Source: a virus. From it: a DNA stretch of 39,914 bases. Shown piece after piece: positions 29,301 to 36,411 of this stretch (its first letter is position 1; each line of letters starts with the position of its first letter). A program made the translations under genes and the position numbers. The notes under the pieces were generated by a model, which did not search any database, was not told the origin of the DNA, and saw only the letters and a program-made list of their open reading frames with translations. The stretch is taken from positions 1 through 39,914 of IMG/VR virus record IMGVR_UViG_3300021961_000230; one strand, 5' to 3'.

Positions 29301-29564
29301 GGTTTTAAAACCTACAAATGATACTGTAACTACATAAGGTCCTCCAATTTTAAGGTTTGGTAGGTTGTATCTTCCATCTATACGAGTAGTTGTTACATAC
29401 TTCGTACCAGTTGGTTGATGAATAGCTACAACGGTTGCACCCGGTACAGCTAATTTACCTTCCAAAACAATTCCTTGAATTTCAGATGTAGTTTCTTGCG
29501 CTAGCGCCCCAAATGATATAAGTGTTACCACCATCAAAAGGAGAAATTTTCCGATTTTTTTCAT
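26304..29564 (-). CDS. Oar-like TonB-dependent outer-membrane receptor
   Basis: 1086 aa, complete. A signal peptide (1-23, MKKIGKFLLLMVVTLISFGA then LAQ) precedes a carboxypeptidase-D regulatory-like domain (about 28-110: IQGIVLEGKLAVPGATV, GRYNLPNLKIGG). Next come LNEVVVTAGQ (115-125), a plug (to about 235; DAVEQIQVNVSPFDVKYGGF) and a long barrel ending GVRYLFN. This is the plan of Bacteroidota Oar/SusC-type receptors, which import large substrates with TonB energy. It is unusual in a phage. It has its own promoter, leader and terminator and runs against most neighbours, as a moron gene would. Possible roles are receptor masking, superinfection exclusion or nutrient uptake; none is shown. 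Confidence 0.9.
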   Translation of the reverse strand: MKKIGKFLLLMVVTLISFGALAQETTSEIQGIVLEGKLAVPGATVVAIHQPTGTKYVTTTRIDGRYNLPNLKIGGPYVVTVSFVGFKTTTQDDITLLLGQTHKANFAMVEAVTSLNEVVVTAGQSKVFNSSRNGSQEIINRQLIERVPNVNRSWKDLVKLVPSQNNLSFGGMSSQLNNVTLDGANFNNSFGLGDGTLGGQTGAQPISLDAVEQIQVNVSPFDVKYGGFAGGSINTVTRSGKNQAFGSAYQYFKNKDLQGYKVGDITMPEQPFTYDLKGFTAGGAIIKNKLFFFVNGENEERMEPGTQWIASDANNTPNATNVSQARASELDALRKFLIDKYSYDPGAYQGYQYGSKSQRLTSKLDWTINEKNSFSLKYTLLRSSADIPASNSQSINASNGRRPGPTSMPFFGGGYTINNNADILIGELNTRFSNNASNKLQIGYTSLRDFRGTLTSGDFPQVDILDGNGLPFTTFGYERFTYGNELNTDVIQLNNIFNLYKGKHEFTFGTQNSFKKYSNGFSPNYAGAFRFNSLADFYASAAGTKPAAVYDLSWSLTNDFPLVGPKNTELSLFAQDKFRVKDNLTLTYGVRADYVSFADNFLYNPVVDTLTKFYDGVRLNTGLAPKASLQISPRVGFNWDVFDDLTMQVRGGTGLFQGPPPFVWISNQASNSGMALFGSITNATGYMFNPDINAYRPTPTPGLSKSYSLNVTDPNYKFPQVWKSTLAVDKKILGWTVTAEGTYIKNINATVFQNVALPSTGNITLSDGRTRFVKRSVYDATGAAQTAANPNIGNAIYMTNANIGYTLFGTLQIQRQFKNLGVNASYTRQTATDATINGSTAFTMWGARPTSTNPNNFEQGLSNNYLPHRIIASVNYGKEFIKNTRTSIGLLYEASPNALQSSLSYTYAGDLNNDGFNGNDLMFVPADASQIKLTNASAVGGVVDTRTQSELWSQLDAFISNNPYLSSRRGEFAERQALVLPWVHRMDLNFTQDFYIKVKESKHTLRFTADIYNFTNLISKDLGIQQIPTTMTPLNFVKLDTDGKTPIYSFPYLDGRNKVPFTDSFRDNVGFGSRFQIQLGVRYLFN

Positions 29565-29601
29565 GTTTGTTTGTTTTTGTTTAAATTATAACGATTAAAA
29601 T

Positions 29602-29636
29602 AAAAAAGGGTGCGGAGATTATGCTCCTACACCCTT
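29602..29636 (-). terminator. Terminator-like hairpin in the receptor leader
   Basis: On the minus strand AAGGGTG-TA-GGAG pairs with CTCC-G-CACCCTT and is followed by TTTTTT. It lies about 40 nt before the receptor ATG and about 120 nt after the promoter, so it would stop most transcripts unless the fold changes. Confidence 0.65.
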
Positions 29637-29754
29637 AGTTTGCCCAGCCGCTTCCCTTACAAAACGGGCTGAATTTGTTGTATATAGATATGTATATGTA
29701 TTCATAAGCTTTTAGTAACGTTTTCAGTTAATAACTATAATGCTATTAACAAAA
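29637..29754 (-). promoter_or_regulatory. Possible attenuator or riboswitch-like leader of the receptor gene
   Basis: Upstream of the terminator hairpin the RNA can fold CAGCC with GGCTG (29643-29671) around a GGGAAGCGGC stretch. No known riboswitch class is matched with confidence; a faint likeness to the cobalamin-box AGGGAA string is not enough. Confidence 0.35.
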
Positions 29755-29760
29755 GATTTA

Positions 29761-29792
29761 CAAATATACGAAAATATTTCCACATTACCAAA
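29761..29792 (-). promoter_or_regulatory. Promoter of the receptor gene
   Basis: Minus strand TTTGG (29792-29788) and TATATTTG (29768-29761), offset exactly 24 nt. A near-consensus strong promoter. Confidence 0.85.
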
Positions 29793-29811
29793 GGTTTTGA
29801 TAATAAAATAG

Positions 29812-29827
29812 TGAAAATCAACGAGTT
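29812..29827 (+). repeat. Dispersed repeat element
   Basis: TGAAAATCAACGAGTTA-like copy located between the divergent receptor and cassette promoters. Confidence 0.5.
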
Positions 29828-29875
29828 ATGAAAAAAATGCTAAAATTTCGAAAAAAATCAAAAAAAATCGTAATT

Positions 29876-29896
29876 TGTTGATTTTCAACGAGATAA
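29876..29896 (+). repeat. Dispersed repeat element
   Basis: TTGTTGATTTTCAACGAGAT plus A, with the TTGA-N3-TCAA core, 13 nt upstream of the -33 box at 29910. Confidence 0.55.
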
Positions 29897-29909
29897 AAAT
29901 GGTAAAAAA

Positions 29910-29941
29910 TTTGGAAATTTGGTAAATTTTGCGTATCTTTA
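29910..29941 (+). promoter_or_regulatory. Cassette-type promoter
   Basis: TTTGG 29910-29914 and TATCTTTA 29934-29941, then CTATGTAAAGAAATTAAG as in the 13-19 kb cassettes. Confidence 0.85.
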
Positions 29942-29962
29942 CTATGTAAAGAAATTAAGATT

Positions 29963-30121
29963 ATGAAAAATTATAGATTATCCCAAAAAAGAACCGAAAT
30001 GGTGAATTCTGGGGCTTATGATGGTAGATTTAGAGAAAAAATAGTTGTTGATAAGAAGAAAAAAGTCAATAAGGAATTTGCTCGTAACAAGTATTCATTC
30101 AATTTATTAAAAAATCAATAA
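29963..30121 (+). CDS. 52-aa basic protein, cassette-type
   Basis: ATG 29963 to TAA 30121. The product is Lys/Arg-rich (MKNYRLSQKRTEMVNSGAYD, VDKKKKVNKEFARNKYS). Promoter, leader and the following AACCCCTTTATT spacer match the 13-19 kb cassettes, so this is the same gene organisation 9 kb away. Function is unknown. Confidence 0.6.
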   Translation: MKNYRLSQKRTEMVNSGAYDGRFREKIVVDKKKKVNKEFARNKYSFNLLKNQ

Positions 30122-30133
30122 AACCCCTTTATT

Positions 30134-30484
30134 ATGAGAAGTACTAATCAAAAAGCATTAGATTATTTACAAAATAACCCAATTGTTGCTAATTTTATCG
30201 AAAAAGTGAACAAAGAGCGTGAAGTATATTACGCTAACATGCAATCAATGAAAGGTAAAACCGATTTGAATGTTGAAATTGGTAATAAATTCATCAGATT
30301 ATGGGATGGCACCTCTTGTTGGGGATTCATCAGTAGAGTTGATGGTGATTTGAAAGGTTCACCAATTAAAAAAGGTGATTTACTAAAACCAGCATCTTGG
30401 AAAGCTCCGGCTAAGCACGCTAGAGGTAACATTATCGATGGTACGGCTCGTTATGGAGTTTACGGACCGGAATACATAAAATAA
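30134..30484 (+). CDS. Conserved phage hypothetical protein
   Basis: 116 aa. The second half is distinctive: FIRLWDGTSCWGFISRVDGD followed by GDLLKPASWKAPAKHARGNI and ARYGVYGPEY. I recall similar strings in other large phages, always without a known function. Its place just before the helicase suggests a DNA-metabolism link, but this is only context. Confidence 0.75.
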   Translation: MRSTNQKALDYLQNNPIVANFIEKVNKEREVYYANMQSMKGKTDLNVEIGNKFIRLWDGTSCWGFISRVDGDLKGSPIKKGDLLKPASWKAPAKHARGNIIDGTARYGVYGPEYIK

Positions 30485-30488
30485 ATTA

Positions 30489-31865
30489 ATGGAATTAAGG
30501 CCTAATCAAATAGAACCTGTAAAAAAGGGTGTGGAATTCTTTAAAAGTAAGAAACCACATCCTTCTATTATTGTCGCACCAACTGCATTTGGTAAAAGTA
30601 TCGTAATTGCTGAAATAGCTCATCAATTAGGTGAAAAATTAGTTGTAATTCAACCTTCAAAGGAATTATTGGAGCAAAATTACAATAAATTCATCAATTT
30701 GGGTGGAAAAGCTTCAATTTATAGTGCAGCAATGGGTGAGAAAGAAATTGGGGATGTTACATACGCCACAATTGGTTCTATTGTTAATATAGCCCATAAA
30801 TTCCATACATTGGGTATAAGTAAGGTGATTATTGATGAATGTGACCGTTTTCCACGTGAACCCGATGGTATGTTAAGAAGATTTTTAACTGCAGCTAAGA
30901 TTACGCACGTTTTAGGATTAACCGCAACACCATTAAAGTTACAAACTAATATGGATGAGCATTTTAGACCATTTTCTAAGTTGGTAATGCTTACATCTAA
31001 GAGTAAAAAAGGTAATTATTTCAAAGATATAATTCACGTTGCCCAAATTAAGGAAATGTGTGATTTAGGATTCTGGTCACCACTACAATATGAATCTTAT
31101 GATTTTGATACTGGTGCATTGGTGTATAATTCAACAAATGCGGAATTCACCGATGAGAGTATTAAAAGAGCCTACAAACAGCAAGATATTAGTGGTAAGA
31201 TAATTAAGAGAATATCTGAATTATCCGATAGAAAATCAATATTAGTAGCCGTTCCATCTATTGAGGAAGCAAAAGAATTATCAACCCGATTACCAAGCTG
31301 TGAAGCGGTATTTAGTGGTATGCCTGATTCGGATAGAGATAGGATTATTGATGATTTCAAAAACCTTCGATTAAGAATTGTTGTTCAAGTTACAATTTTA
31401 TCAGTAGGGTTTGACCATCCGCAGTTAGATTGTATTATAACCGGCCGACCTACGGCTTCTTTAAGTTGGTGGTATCAATTTGTGGGTAGAGTAACTCGTA
31501 TCCATCCTGACAAAGCAAATGGGCTTGTAATCGATTTTGTAGGTAGTGTACCAAAGTTCGGAAAAGTAGAAGATTTATATTTTGCAAAGGAAGAACCTCT
31601 ATGGAAATTATATGGAGAAGGTCAGAAACTATTAACAGGCATTCCTTTACATGAAATAGGTTTACATAAACAAAACCAGCCATCACCACATGATGTGGCC
31701 GCTCAAGGACCTGTGGTTAAGATGACATTCGGAAAATACAAAGATACTGAAATACGGAAGATTCCAATATGGTATCGTAAATGGATGTTAGAGAATATCA
31801 AATGGACTCCGTTCAATAAACAAATTCACGAAGAATTATTACGCCTTAAGGAATTAGGTATTTAA
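30489..31865 (+). CDS. UvsW-like superfamily 2 helicase with C-terminal DUF3820-like domain
   Basis: 458 aa. Walker A is APTAFGKS (30-37), motif II is the DEAH variant DECD (116-119) and motif III is LTATP (144-148). Motif VI is QFVGRVTRIHP. After the second RecA domain, residues about 410-458 (MTFGKYKDTEIRKIP, YRKWMLEN) resemble DUF3820, a small domain usually found on exonuclease-related proteins. It would unwind or remodel DNA or RNA during phage replication and recombination. It is the third gene of the cassette-type unit starting at 29963. Confidence 0.85.
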   Translation: MELRPNQIEPVKKGVEFFKSKKPHPSIIVAPTAFGKSIVIAEIAHQLGEKLVVIQPSKELLEQNYNKFINLGGKASIYSAAMGEKEIGDVTYATIGSIVNIAHKFHTLGISKVIIDECDRFPREPDGMLRRFLTAAKITHVLGLTATPLKLQTNMDEHFRPFSKLVMLTSKSKKGNYFKDIIHVAQIKEMCDLGFWSPLQYESYDFDTGALVYNSTNAEFTDESIKRAYKQQDISGKIIKRISELSDRKSILVAVPSIEEAKELSTRLPSCEAVFSGMPDSDRDRIIDDFKNLRLRIVVQVTILSVGFDHPQLDCIITGRPTASLSWWYQFVGRVTRIHPDKANGLVIDFVGSVPKFGKVEDLYFAKEEPLWKLYGEGQKLLTGIPLHEIGLHKQNQPSPHDVAAQGPVVKMTFGKYKDTEIRKIPIWYRKWMLENIKWTPFNKQIHEELLRLKELGI

Positions 31866-31869
31866 TTTA

Positions 31870-31891
31870 CCATATACTTATTGGTATGTGG
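31870..31891 (+). promoter_or_regulatory. Hairpin covering a start codon
   Basis: CCATATAC 31870-31877 pairs with GTATGTGG 31884-31891 (eight pairs). The ATG at 31886 lies in the 3' arm, so translation of the membrane protein may be damped. Confidence 0.45.
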
Positions 31892-32134
31892 AATAAAGTA
31901 AAATATTATGCTTTAAGATATTGGGTATCCGTATCCTTTATATTACTTGCTATTTACTTTTACCAACCATCACAATCAATTACACATTGTTCTCCAAATA
32001 TTTTATTGACTAATATTGAACCAAAGACCATTTTGGGTTTAGGCGAAATGAGTTGGATGTGGATATTAATGGCTATTGCACATGGAGCTAATGCCTGTTA
32101 TTGTGATATAAAATCATTATTAAAGAAAAAATAA
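31886..32134 (+). CDS. Two-span membrane protein, unknown
   Basis: 82 aa. Hydrophobic segments lie at about 10-26 and 53-70, separated by a polar loop with one Cys. The tail is CDIKSLLKKK. The start codon is buried in a hairpin. It is followed two bases later by another membrane protein. Confidence 0.7.
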   Translation: MWNKVKYYALRYWVSVSFILLAIYFYQPSQSITHCSPNILLTNIEPKTILGLGEMSWMWILMAIAHGANACYCDIKSLLKKK

Positions 32135-32136
32135 TT

Positions 32137-32364
32137 ATGAAAAAGTTTTTACAATGGTGGAAGGTTGCCGGTCAACTATGGGGATTTGTACTTCTTATAG
32201 GTACATTATGTGGAATTATGATAGGATTTATGGATGAGATGAGAACAAATAGTTGGTTATCATTTGCATGGCTTGTACTATTCTTTGGGGGTTCTATTTG
32301 GTATGCTTGGCAAATGAGAGTACATGGATGGAAGATGGCACAACATATAAGAGATACACATTAA
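32137..32364 (+). CDS. Two-span membrane protein, unknown
   Basis: 75 aa with spans at about 13-30 and 40-58 and basic ends. It is probably co-expressed with the preceding membrane protein. Not recognised. Confidence 0.7.
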   Translation: MKKFLQWWKVAGQLWGFVLLIGTLCGIMIGFMDEMRTNSWLSFAWLVLFFGGSIWYAWQMRVHGWKMAQHIRDTH

Positions 32365-32374
32365 AATATAAATT

Positions 32375-32605
32375 ATGTACGTTATTCACAAACAATTAAT
32401 CCCAACGGATACTAATATGGGTGACCCTAATTGGGCTAAAAGACAGATTTGGGTTTTGAAATTAAACCCAAATGATACTATTGATGAGTTCGAATCTATT
32501 GAAGATGCAGAAGTAAAAAAGAATGAGTTAATCAGTTCAGACCCAACAGGCCGTATTTACAAAATTTCAATCAAAAATGAAGATGGGAGTTTTTCAGACA
32601 GTTAG
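32375..32605 (+). CDS. Small soluble protein, unknown
   Basis: 76 aa. The sequence (RQIWVLKLNPNDTIDEFESI, EDAEVKKNELISSD, GRIYKIS) suggests a small alpha/beta domain. The 32606-32753 gap after it contains a repeated GTCCCAGT but no gene. Confidence 0.68.
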   Translation: MYVIHKQLIPTDTNMGDPNWAKRQIWVLKLNPNDTIDEFESIEDAEVKKNELISSDPTGRIYKISIKNEDGSFSDS

Positions 32606-32753
32606 TCCCAGTTTCCTGGTAATTGTCTAAGTCTTTATTTATACAGTTTCTTTTGTCCCAGTGTCCAAGTGTCATAAATATATATACTGCCGAAATGCCA
32701 AACGTAAAGTTTTTTTGAATTATTTTTAAAAAAAGTAAATATACATGAAAACG

Positions 32754-32785
32754 TTTGGTAATGTGAAAATTTATTCGTATATTTG
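32754..32785 (+). promoter_or_regulatory. Bacteroidota-type promoter
   Basis: TTTGG 32754-32758 and TATATTTG 32778-32785. It drives the Nmad1-like/deaminase pair. Confidence 0.85.
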
Positions 32786-32814
32786 TGAAACGAATAAAAA
32801 TACACAATTCTAAA

Positions 32815-33168
32815 ATGGTAGAAAATAACACAAAAACGGCAGTTGAATACTGCGAAGAAACATATCCACAAACCTGTGCAGAGTTTAAAAAGATTCAAGC
32901 CGAGATGTATGAAACATTTTGTAAGAAGCAACGAAACTACGGACCTGGTAACATTTCAGTAGGAACTCCATTGGAATCAAAAGAAGATGTGAAATTATCA
33001 TTAACAGGCTTATGGTTTAGAATTAACGATAAGGTTCAACGTTTAAAGCAATTGGTAGTATTAGGACAGCCCGATGAAGTGGGTGAATCTATTCAAGATA
33101 CTTATGAGGATTTATCAGTATATGGTATCATCGCTCAGATTGTACAAAGAGGTAAATGGAGTAAGTAA
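32815..33168 (+). CDS. DUF1599/Nmad1-like protein
   Basis: 117 aa from ATG 32815; a TTG at 32785 lies in the -7 box. The signature KQRNYGPGNISVG (about 42-54), then LTGLWFRINDKVQRLKQLV and ESIQDTYEDLSVYGII, matches DUF1599, also called nucleotide modification associated domain 1. The family resembles the dUTPase/MazG helical fold and is linked by context to modified DNA bases in phages. It overlaps the dCMP deaminase start by one base. Confidence 0.75.
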   Translation: MVENNTKTAVEYCEETYPQTCAEFKKIQAEMYETFCKKQRNYGPGNISVGTPLESKEDVKLSLTGLWFRINDKVQRLKQLVVLGQPDEVGESIQDTYEDLSVYGIIAQIVQRGKWSK

Positions 33169-33608
33169 TGAATTGGGATGAATACTTTATTAATATCGCT
33201 GAGCAAGTAAAGCTCAAATCAAAAGATAAAAACACTCAAATTGGTGTTGTTATAGTTGGTAAAGATAATGAGATTGTTTCTACCGGCTATAATTCATTTC
33301 CAAGAGGTATTAATGATGATATTGATGAAAGACAGGAAAAGCCTGAAAAGTATTTTTGGTTTGAACACGCCGAACGAAATGCAATATATAATGCAGCCAG
33401 AATTGGTGTATCTACATTAGGAACTACAATGTATATGACTTGTGGAATTAGTTGTGCAGATTGTGCCCGAGCAATTATCAATTCGGGAATATTTAAAATA
33501 GTATTAAGAAGTGGTAAGGGAGCTACCAATCCAAAATGGCAAGAATCAGCCGAACGCTCTAATCAAATGTTTAAGGAAGCTGGGATAGTTATAGAATATT
33601 ACGATTAG
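33168..33608 (+). CDS. dCMP deaminase-like zinc deaminase
   Basis: 146 aa. The zinc site is HAERNAI (His67, catalytic Glu69) plus SCADC (Cys96, Cys99). The insertion GYNSFPRGINDDIDERQEKP before the active site is typical of dCMP deaminases. The reaction is dCMP to dUMP, feeding thymidylate or a hypermodified base. It is co-transcribed with the DUF1599 gene. Confidence 0.88.
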   Translation: MNWDEYFINIAEQVKLKSKDKNTQIGVVIVGKDNEIVSTGYNSFPRGINDDIDERQEKPEKYFWFEHAERNAIYNAARIGVSTLGTTMYMTCGISCADCARAIINSGIFKIVLRSGKGATNPKWQESAERSNQMFKEAGIVIEYYD

Positions 33609-33622
33609 TGATATTTATTTCT

Positions 33623-35086
33623 ATGAAGTATTTTAGATTATTTGAATTACAAAATCAATATCCTACAATAAGAAATTATACAAGAGAAAATAGTATCTCT
33701 TCTGTAAACTCATTGTATAATCATGGGGATGCGGTATTAACAGGAATCTTTCCAGAAAATCAAAGAAGATTCCCGCTATCAAATGTTGCGTTTATAAGAC
33801 CTATTGCTAATACTTCAATTAGATTTATTTTAAGAGTAAAAAAATCAGCAGATGATGAATTTCCAAGATATTTTACATCATTTAATTATTTTGCTGAATT
33901 AGAACAATCTATAACTACACCAAACCCATATTTTTTAAATCTTTCTCTTTTAGATACTAATATAGTTGAATTTGATTTATCGGATTCTATTAGAAATTTT
34001 ATATATCAAATAGAAACTGAAAGTTCTAGAAATGTAAAAATGTTTAAAAATAACTTTTTAAAAATAATTGATACTACGAGTAAAGATAATAAAACAACAA
34101 CGTATGGGTCTGACCCTAATGGGGTTGTAAAAGATACAACCGAAATATCGGGAGAAATTATACCAATCGAACAAACTCCTGCACCAATTACTACTGAAAT
34201 TACAAATGATGTTGAACGTAGAGGTTTATTTGGATTAAGGAGAAGAAATGTAGATGAAATTACAAATGATGATGAACCTAGAGGAATTTTTAGAAGAAGA
34301 AATGTAGATGAAACCAATCCAAGAATGTTAGCGATAGAAAATGCTAATATTAGGGTTGATTCAAATGTAGAACAAACTCAAAATGAAACCACATTAATTG
34401 AGCCCGAAAAAGTTGTAGCTAAACGAATTTTTAAAACAAGCGAAGAACCATCAATATCAGATACAGAAACTAAACCTAAGAGTGATGTAGAAAAAATGGT
34501 TGAACAAGTAATTGAAAATCCATATTTAGATTTGGTTGATGAAGAAAATCAAATATACGTTGATTACAGAGACCTTTGTTATTATTTAAGTTGGTGTTTA
34601 TCATCACCAACATTAGATTCTGTTGAAAACAATGGAGTATTAACTGCAAATGAATTATCTAAATTTGAATTTACAAATAAAACAAATAATACTGATAAGC
34701 AAGATAATCCACCACAAAATACAGGAGATGTTGTACCATTAGAAACAACAGGAAGATTCTTTGAATATGATATTATACGATTGACAATTCCAGCTACATT
34801 GGAGCAGAGTAAAATGAAATTTAGAAACCAAGCTGGAGAAATGCAAGAAATACAAACAGACCAATATGGATTAGTTGGTAGATTTTGTTGTGAAGAAAAT
34901 AGTTGGGCTGAAAATCATTATGTATATCAAAAAACTCAAATAGGTCCATGTGGACAAAATAATTCAGCTGGTGGTGGATTTGGTGGTGCGTATAATGGAT
35001 ATGGATACTCAAAGGATTATGATGCAAGAGTAGGTGCGGGGGATTTTATTAATCAGGAAAGAGATTATAGAAATATCCAACAATAA
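33623..35086 (+). CDS. Large protein with internal repeat, unknown
   Basis: 487 aa from ATG 33623; a GTG at 33608 is possible. An ordered N-terminal domain (1-140) is followed by a long Asn/Thr/Glu-rich, probably flexible region. Within that region (about 190-232) a unit is duplicated: EITNDVERRGLFGLRRRNVD and EITNDDEPRGIFRRRNVD. The last 190 residues hold YVDYRDLCYYLSWC and end with a Gly/Tyr/Asn-rich tail. It could be virion-associated, judging from its composition only. Confidence 0.7.
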   Translation: MKYFRLFELQNQYPTIRNYTRENSISSVNSLYNHGDAVLTGIFPENQRRFPLSNVAFIRPIANTSIRFILRVKKSADDEFPRYFTSFNYFAELEQSITTPNPYFLNLSLLDTNIVEFDLSDSIRNFIYQIETESSRNVKMFKNNFLKIIDTTSKDNKTTTYGSDPNGVVKDTTEISGEIIPIEQTPAPITTEITNDVERRGLFGLRRRNVDEITNDDEPRGIFRRRNVDETNPRMLAIENANIRVDSNVEQTQNETTLIEPEKVVAKRIFKTSEEPSISDTETKPKSDVEKMVEQVIENPYLDLVDEENQIYVDYRDLCYYLSWCLSSPTLDSVENNGVLTANELSKFEFTNKTNNTDKQDNPPQNTGDVVPLETTGRFFEYDIIRLTIPATLEQSKMKFRNQAGEMQEIQTDQYGLVGRFCCEENSWAENHYVYQKTQIGPCGQNNSAGGGFGGAYNGYGYSKDYDARVGAGDFINQERDYRNIQQ

Positions 35087-35107
35087 ACTTTTTATTATAA
35101 TTACTTA

Positions 35108-35116
35108 ATATTTATA
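35108..35116 (+). promoter_or_regulatory. Possible second-class promoter motif ATATTTATA
   Basis: It lies 19 nt before the ATG at 35136, with no TTTGG partner. See also 25550, 38544 and 39176. Confidence 0.35.
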
Positions 35117-35135
35117 GGTAATAAAAAGATTGCCT

Positions 35136-35483
35136 ATGGTTAATCCTAATGTTCCGTGGTTGAAGTATCTAAATAGTAAAAATCCTACTATTAATAAATA
35201 TCTTAGCCACTATGGTGATTCACTATTACAGCAAACATTCAAGAGATTAAAGCTAGCAATCAAATCTAAAAAATCTCACATCATTTTATTTCGTTTTAAA
35301 GATTCCGATATAGTTTCAAAAATCGGTAGGGAAGATTATATCCCAGCATTAGAACATTTACTAAACCTTTGTATTAATATAGAAAAATACGAATTGTGTA
35401 GAGATATACATAATGAATTAAAACTCGTTAAATTAAAAAAAGCAAGAGGTAAAACACCGAAAGCAAAAGTTACAATACCCTAA
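35136..35483 (+). CDS. Small basic helical protein, unknown
   Basis: 115 aa from ATG 35136. It is mostly helical (DSLLQQTFKRLKLAIKSKKS, ALEHLLNLCINIEKYELCRD) with a Lys-rich tail (KKARGKTPKAK). It precedes phoH by 17 nt. Not recognised. Confidence 0.7.
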   Translation: MVNPNVPWLKYLNSKNPTINKYLSHYGDSLLQQTFKRLKLAIKSKKSHIILFRFKDSDIVSKIGREDYIPALEHLLNLCINIEKYELCRDIHNELKLVKLKKARGKTPKAKVTIP

Positions 35484-35500
35484 CAAATTAAAATGGTACT

Positions 35501-36346
35501 ATGGCTAGGAAGAAGTTAAATGAAGAAGTTCCGGTAGAGGTTGTTAAAGAGTATAAGTTATCTTATCCAAAAGTTATAAAGAAAATCAAATTTAAAACAT
35601 TTAATCAAAAGAGATTTTACAAAGCAATTGAACACCCATCACATAATATTATAATGGGTCATGCATTAGCCGGAGCTGGAAAAACATTCGTATCAATACA
35701 AAAAGGTTTAGAGTTATTATTACATCGTTTATCGCATATTGAAAAATTAATTATAATAAATCCAACTGTTGATGTTGGTGGGGAAGATAAGTTGGGACAT
35801 TTGCCAGGTGATTTAATGGAAAAAATAGCAGTACACAACGAATCATCTTTATTTATTATTCAAAAGATTATTGGTCCTGTTGAAACAAAAAAGTTAATAG
35901 AACAAGGTAAGATAGAATTCAGAGTTCTAAATTTTCTTAGAGGTATCAACTTTGAAAAATCATATATCATTTTAGATGAAGCGCAAAACGCATCACCACT
36001 TCAATTGAAAACTTTAATCACTCGTATTTCCGATGATTCAAAATTAGTTATAGAAGGTGACCTTTCTCAATGCGATAAGTATCGAACTAATGGTTCACCT
36101 GCTTATACAAAGAGTGGGTTCTATGATGTATGGAAACGATTGGCAGGAGTTAAAGGAGTTTATCAAATAGAGTTCACAGCAGAAGATTGTATTCGTTCTG
36201 GTATTGTTAAAAGAGTATTGGAAAGATACGAATTAGAAGAAGAAATTTATTTAGGTGAAGGAAATAAGTACGAATTAGACTTTTCGTTCAATCCATTTGC
36301 AGAAGAAACGGAAACCATTGAAAATGAAGAAGTTGTAACTAATTGA
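35501..36346 (+). CDS. phoH: PhoH-like ATPase
   Basis: 281 aa. Walker A is GHALAGAGKT (53-62) and Walker B is YIILDEAQN (154-162). NFLRGINF (143-150) and IEGDLSQCD are typical of the PhoH family, the second matching its usual GDxxQxD motif. Such NTPases are common in phages and are often linked to RNA processing or stress; the exact role is unsettled. An acidic tail (EETETIENEE) is added. A terminator follows. Confidence 0.92.
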   Translation: MARKKLNEEVPVEVVKEYKLSYPKVIKKIKFKTFNQKRFYKAIEHPSHNIIMGHALAGAGKTFVSIQKGLELLLHRLSHIEKLIIINPTVDVGGEDKLGHLPGDLMEKIAVHNESSLFIIQKIIGPVETKKLIEQGKIEFRVLNFLRGINFEKSYIILDEAQNASPLQLKTLITRISDDSKLVIEGDLSQCDKYRTNGSPAYTKSGFYDVWKRLAGVKGVYQIEFTAEDCIRSGIVKRVLERYELEEEIYLGEGNKYELDFSFNPFAEETETIENEEVVTN

Positions 36347-36360
36347 TTTTCAACCACTTA
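36342..36360 (+). repeat. Dispersed repeat element, partial copy
   Basis: ATTGATTTTCAACCACTTA overlaps the phoH stop codon. It faces the copy at 36373-36391. Confidence 0.45.
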
Positions 36361-36361
36361 G

Positions 36362-36410
36362 AAAAAGGGGCATAACTTGTTGATTCTCAATACGTTATTT
36401 GCCCCTTTTT
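36362..36410 (+). terminator. Terminator with a repeat element in its loop
   Basis: AAAAAGGGGCA and TGCCCCTTTTT form the stem, helped by TAAC/GTTA. The loop carries TAACTTGTTGATTCTCAAT (36373-36391), a copy of the dispersed element. Confidence 0.75.
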
Positions 36411-36411
36411 A

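Noticed and set aside
29637-29754. Cobalamin riboswitch before the receptor gene
   Set aside because: Only an AGGGAA-like string is reminiscent; the conserved core and its pairing are not found.
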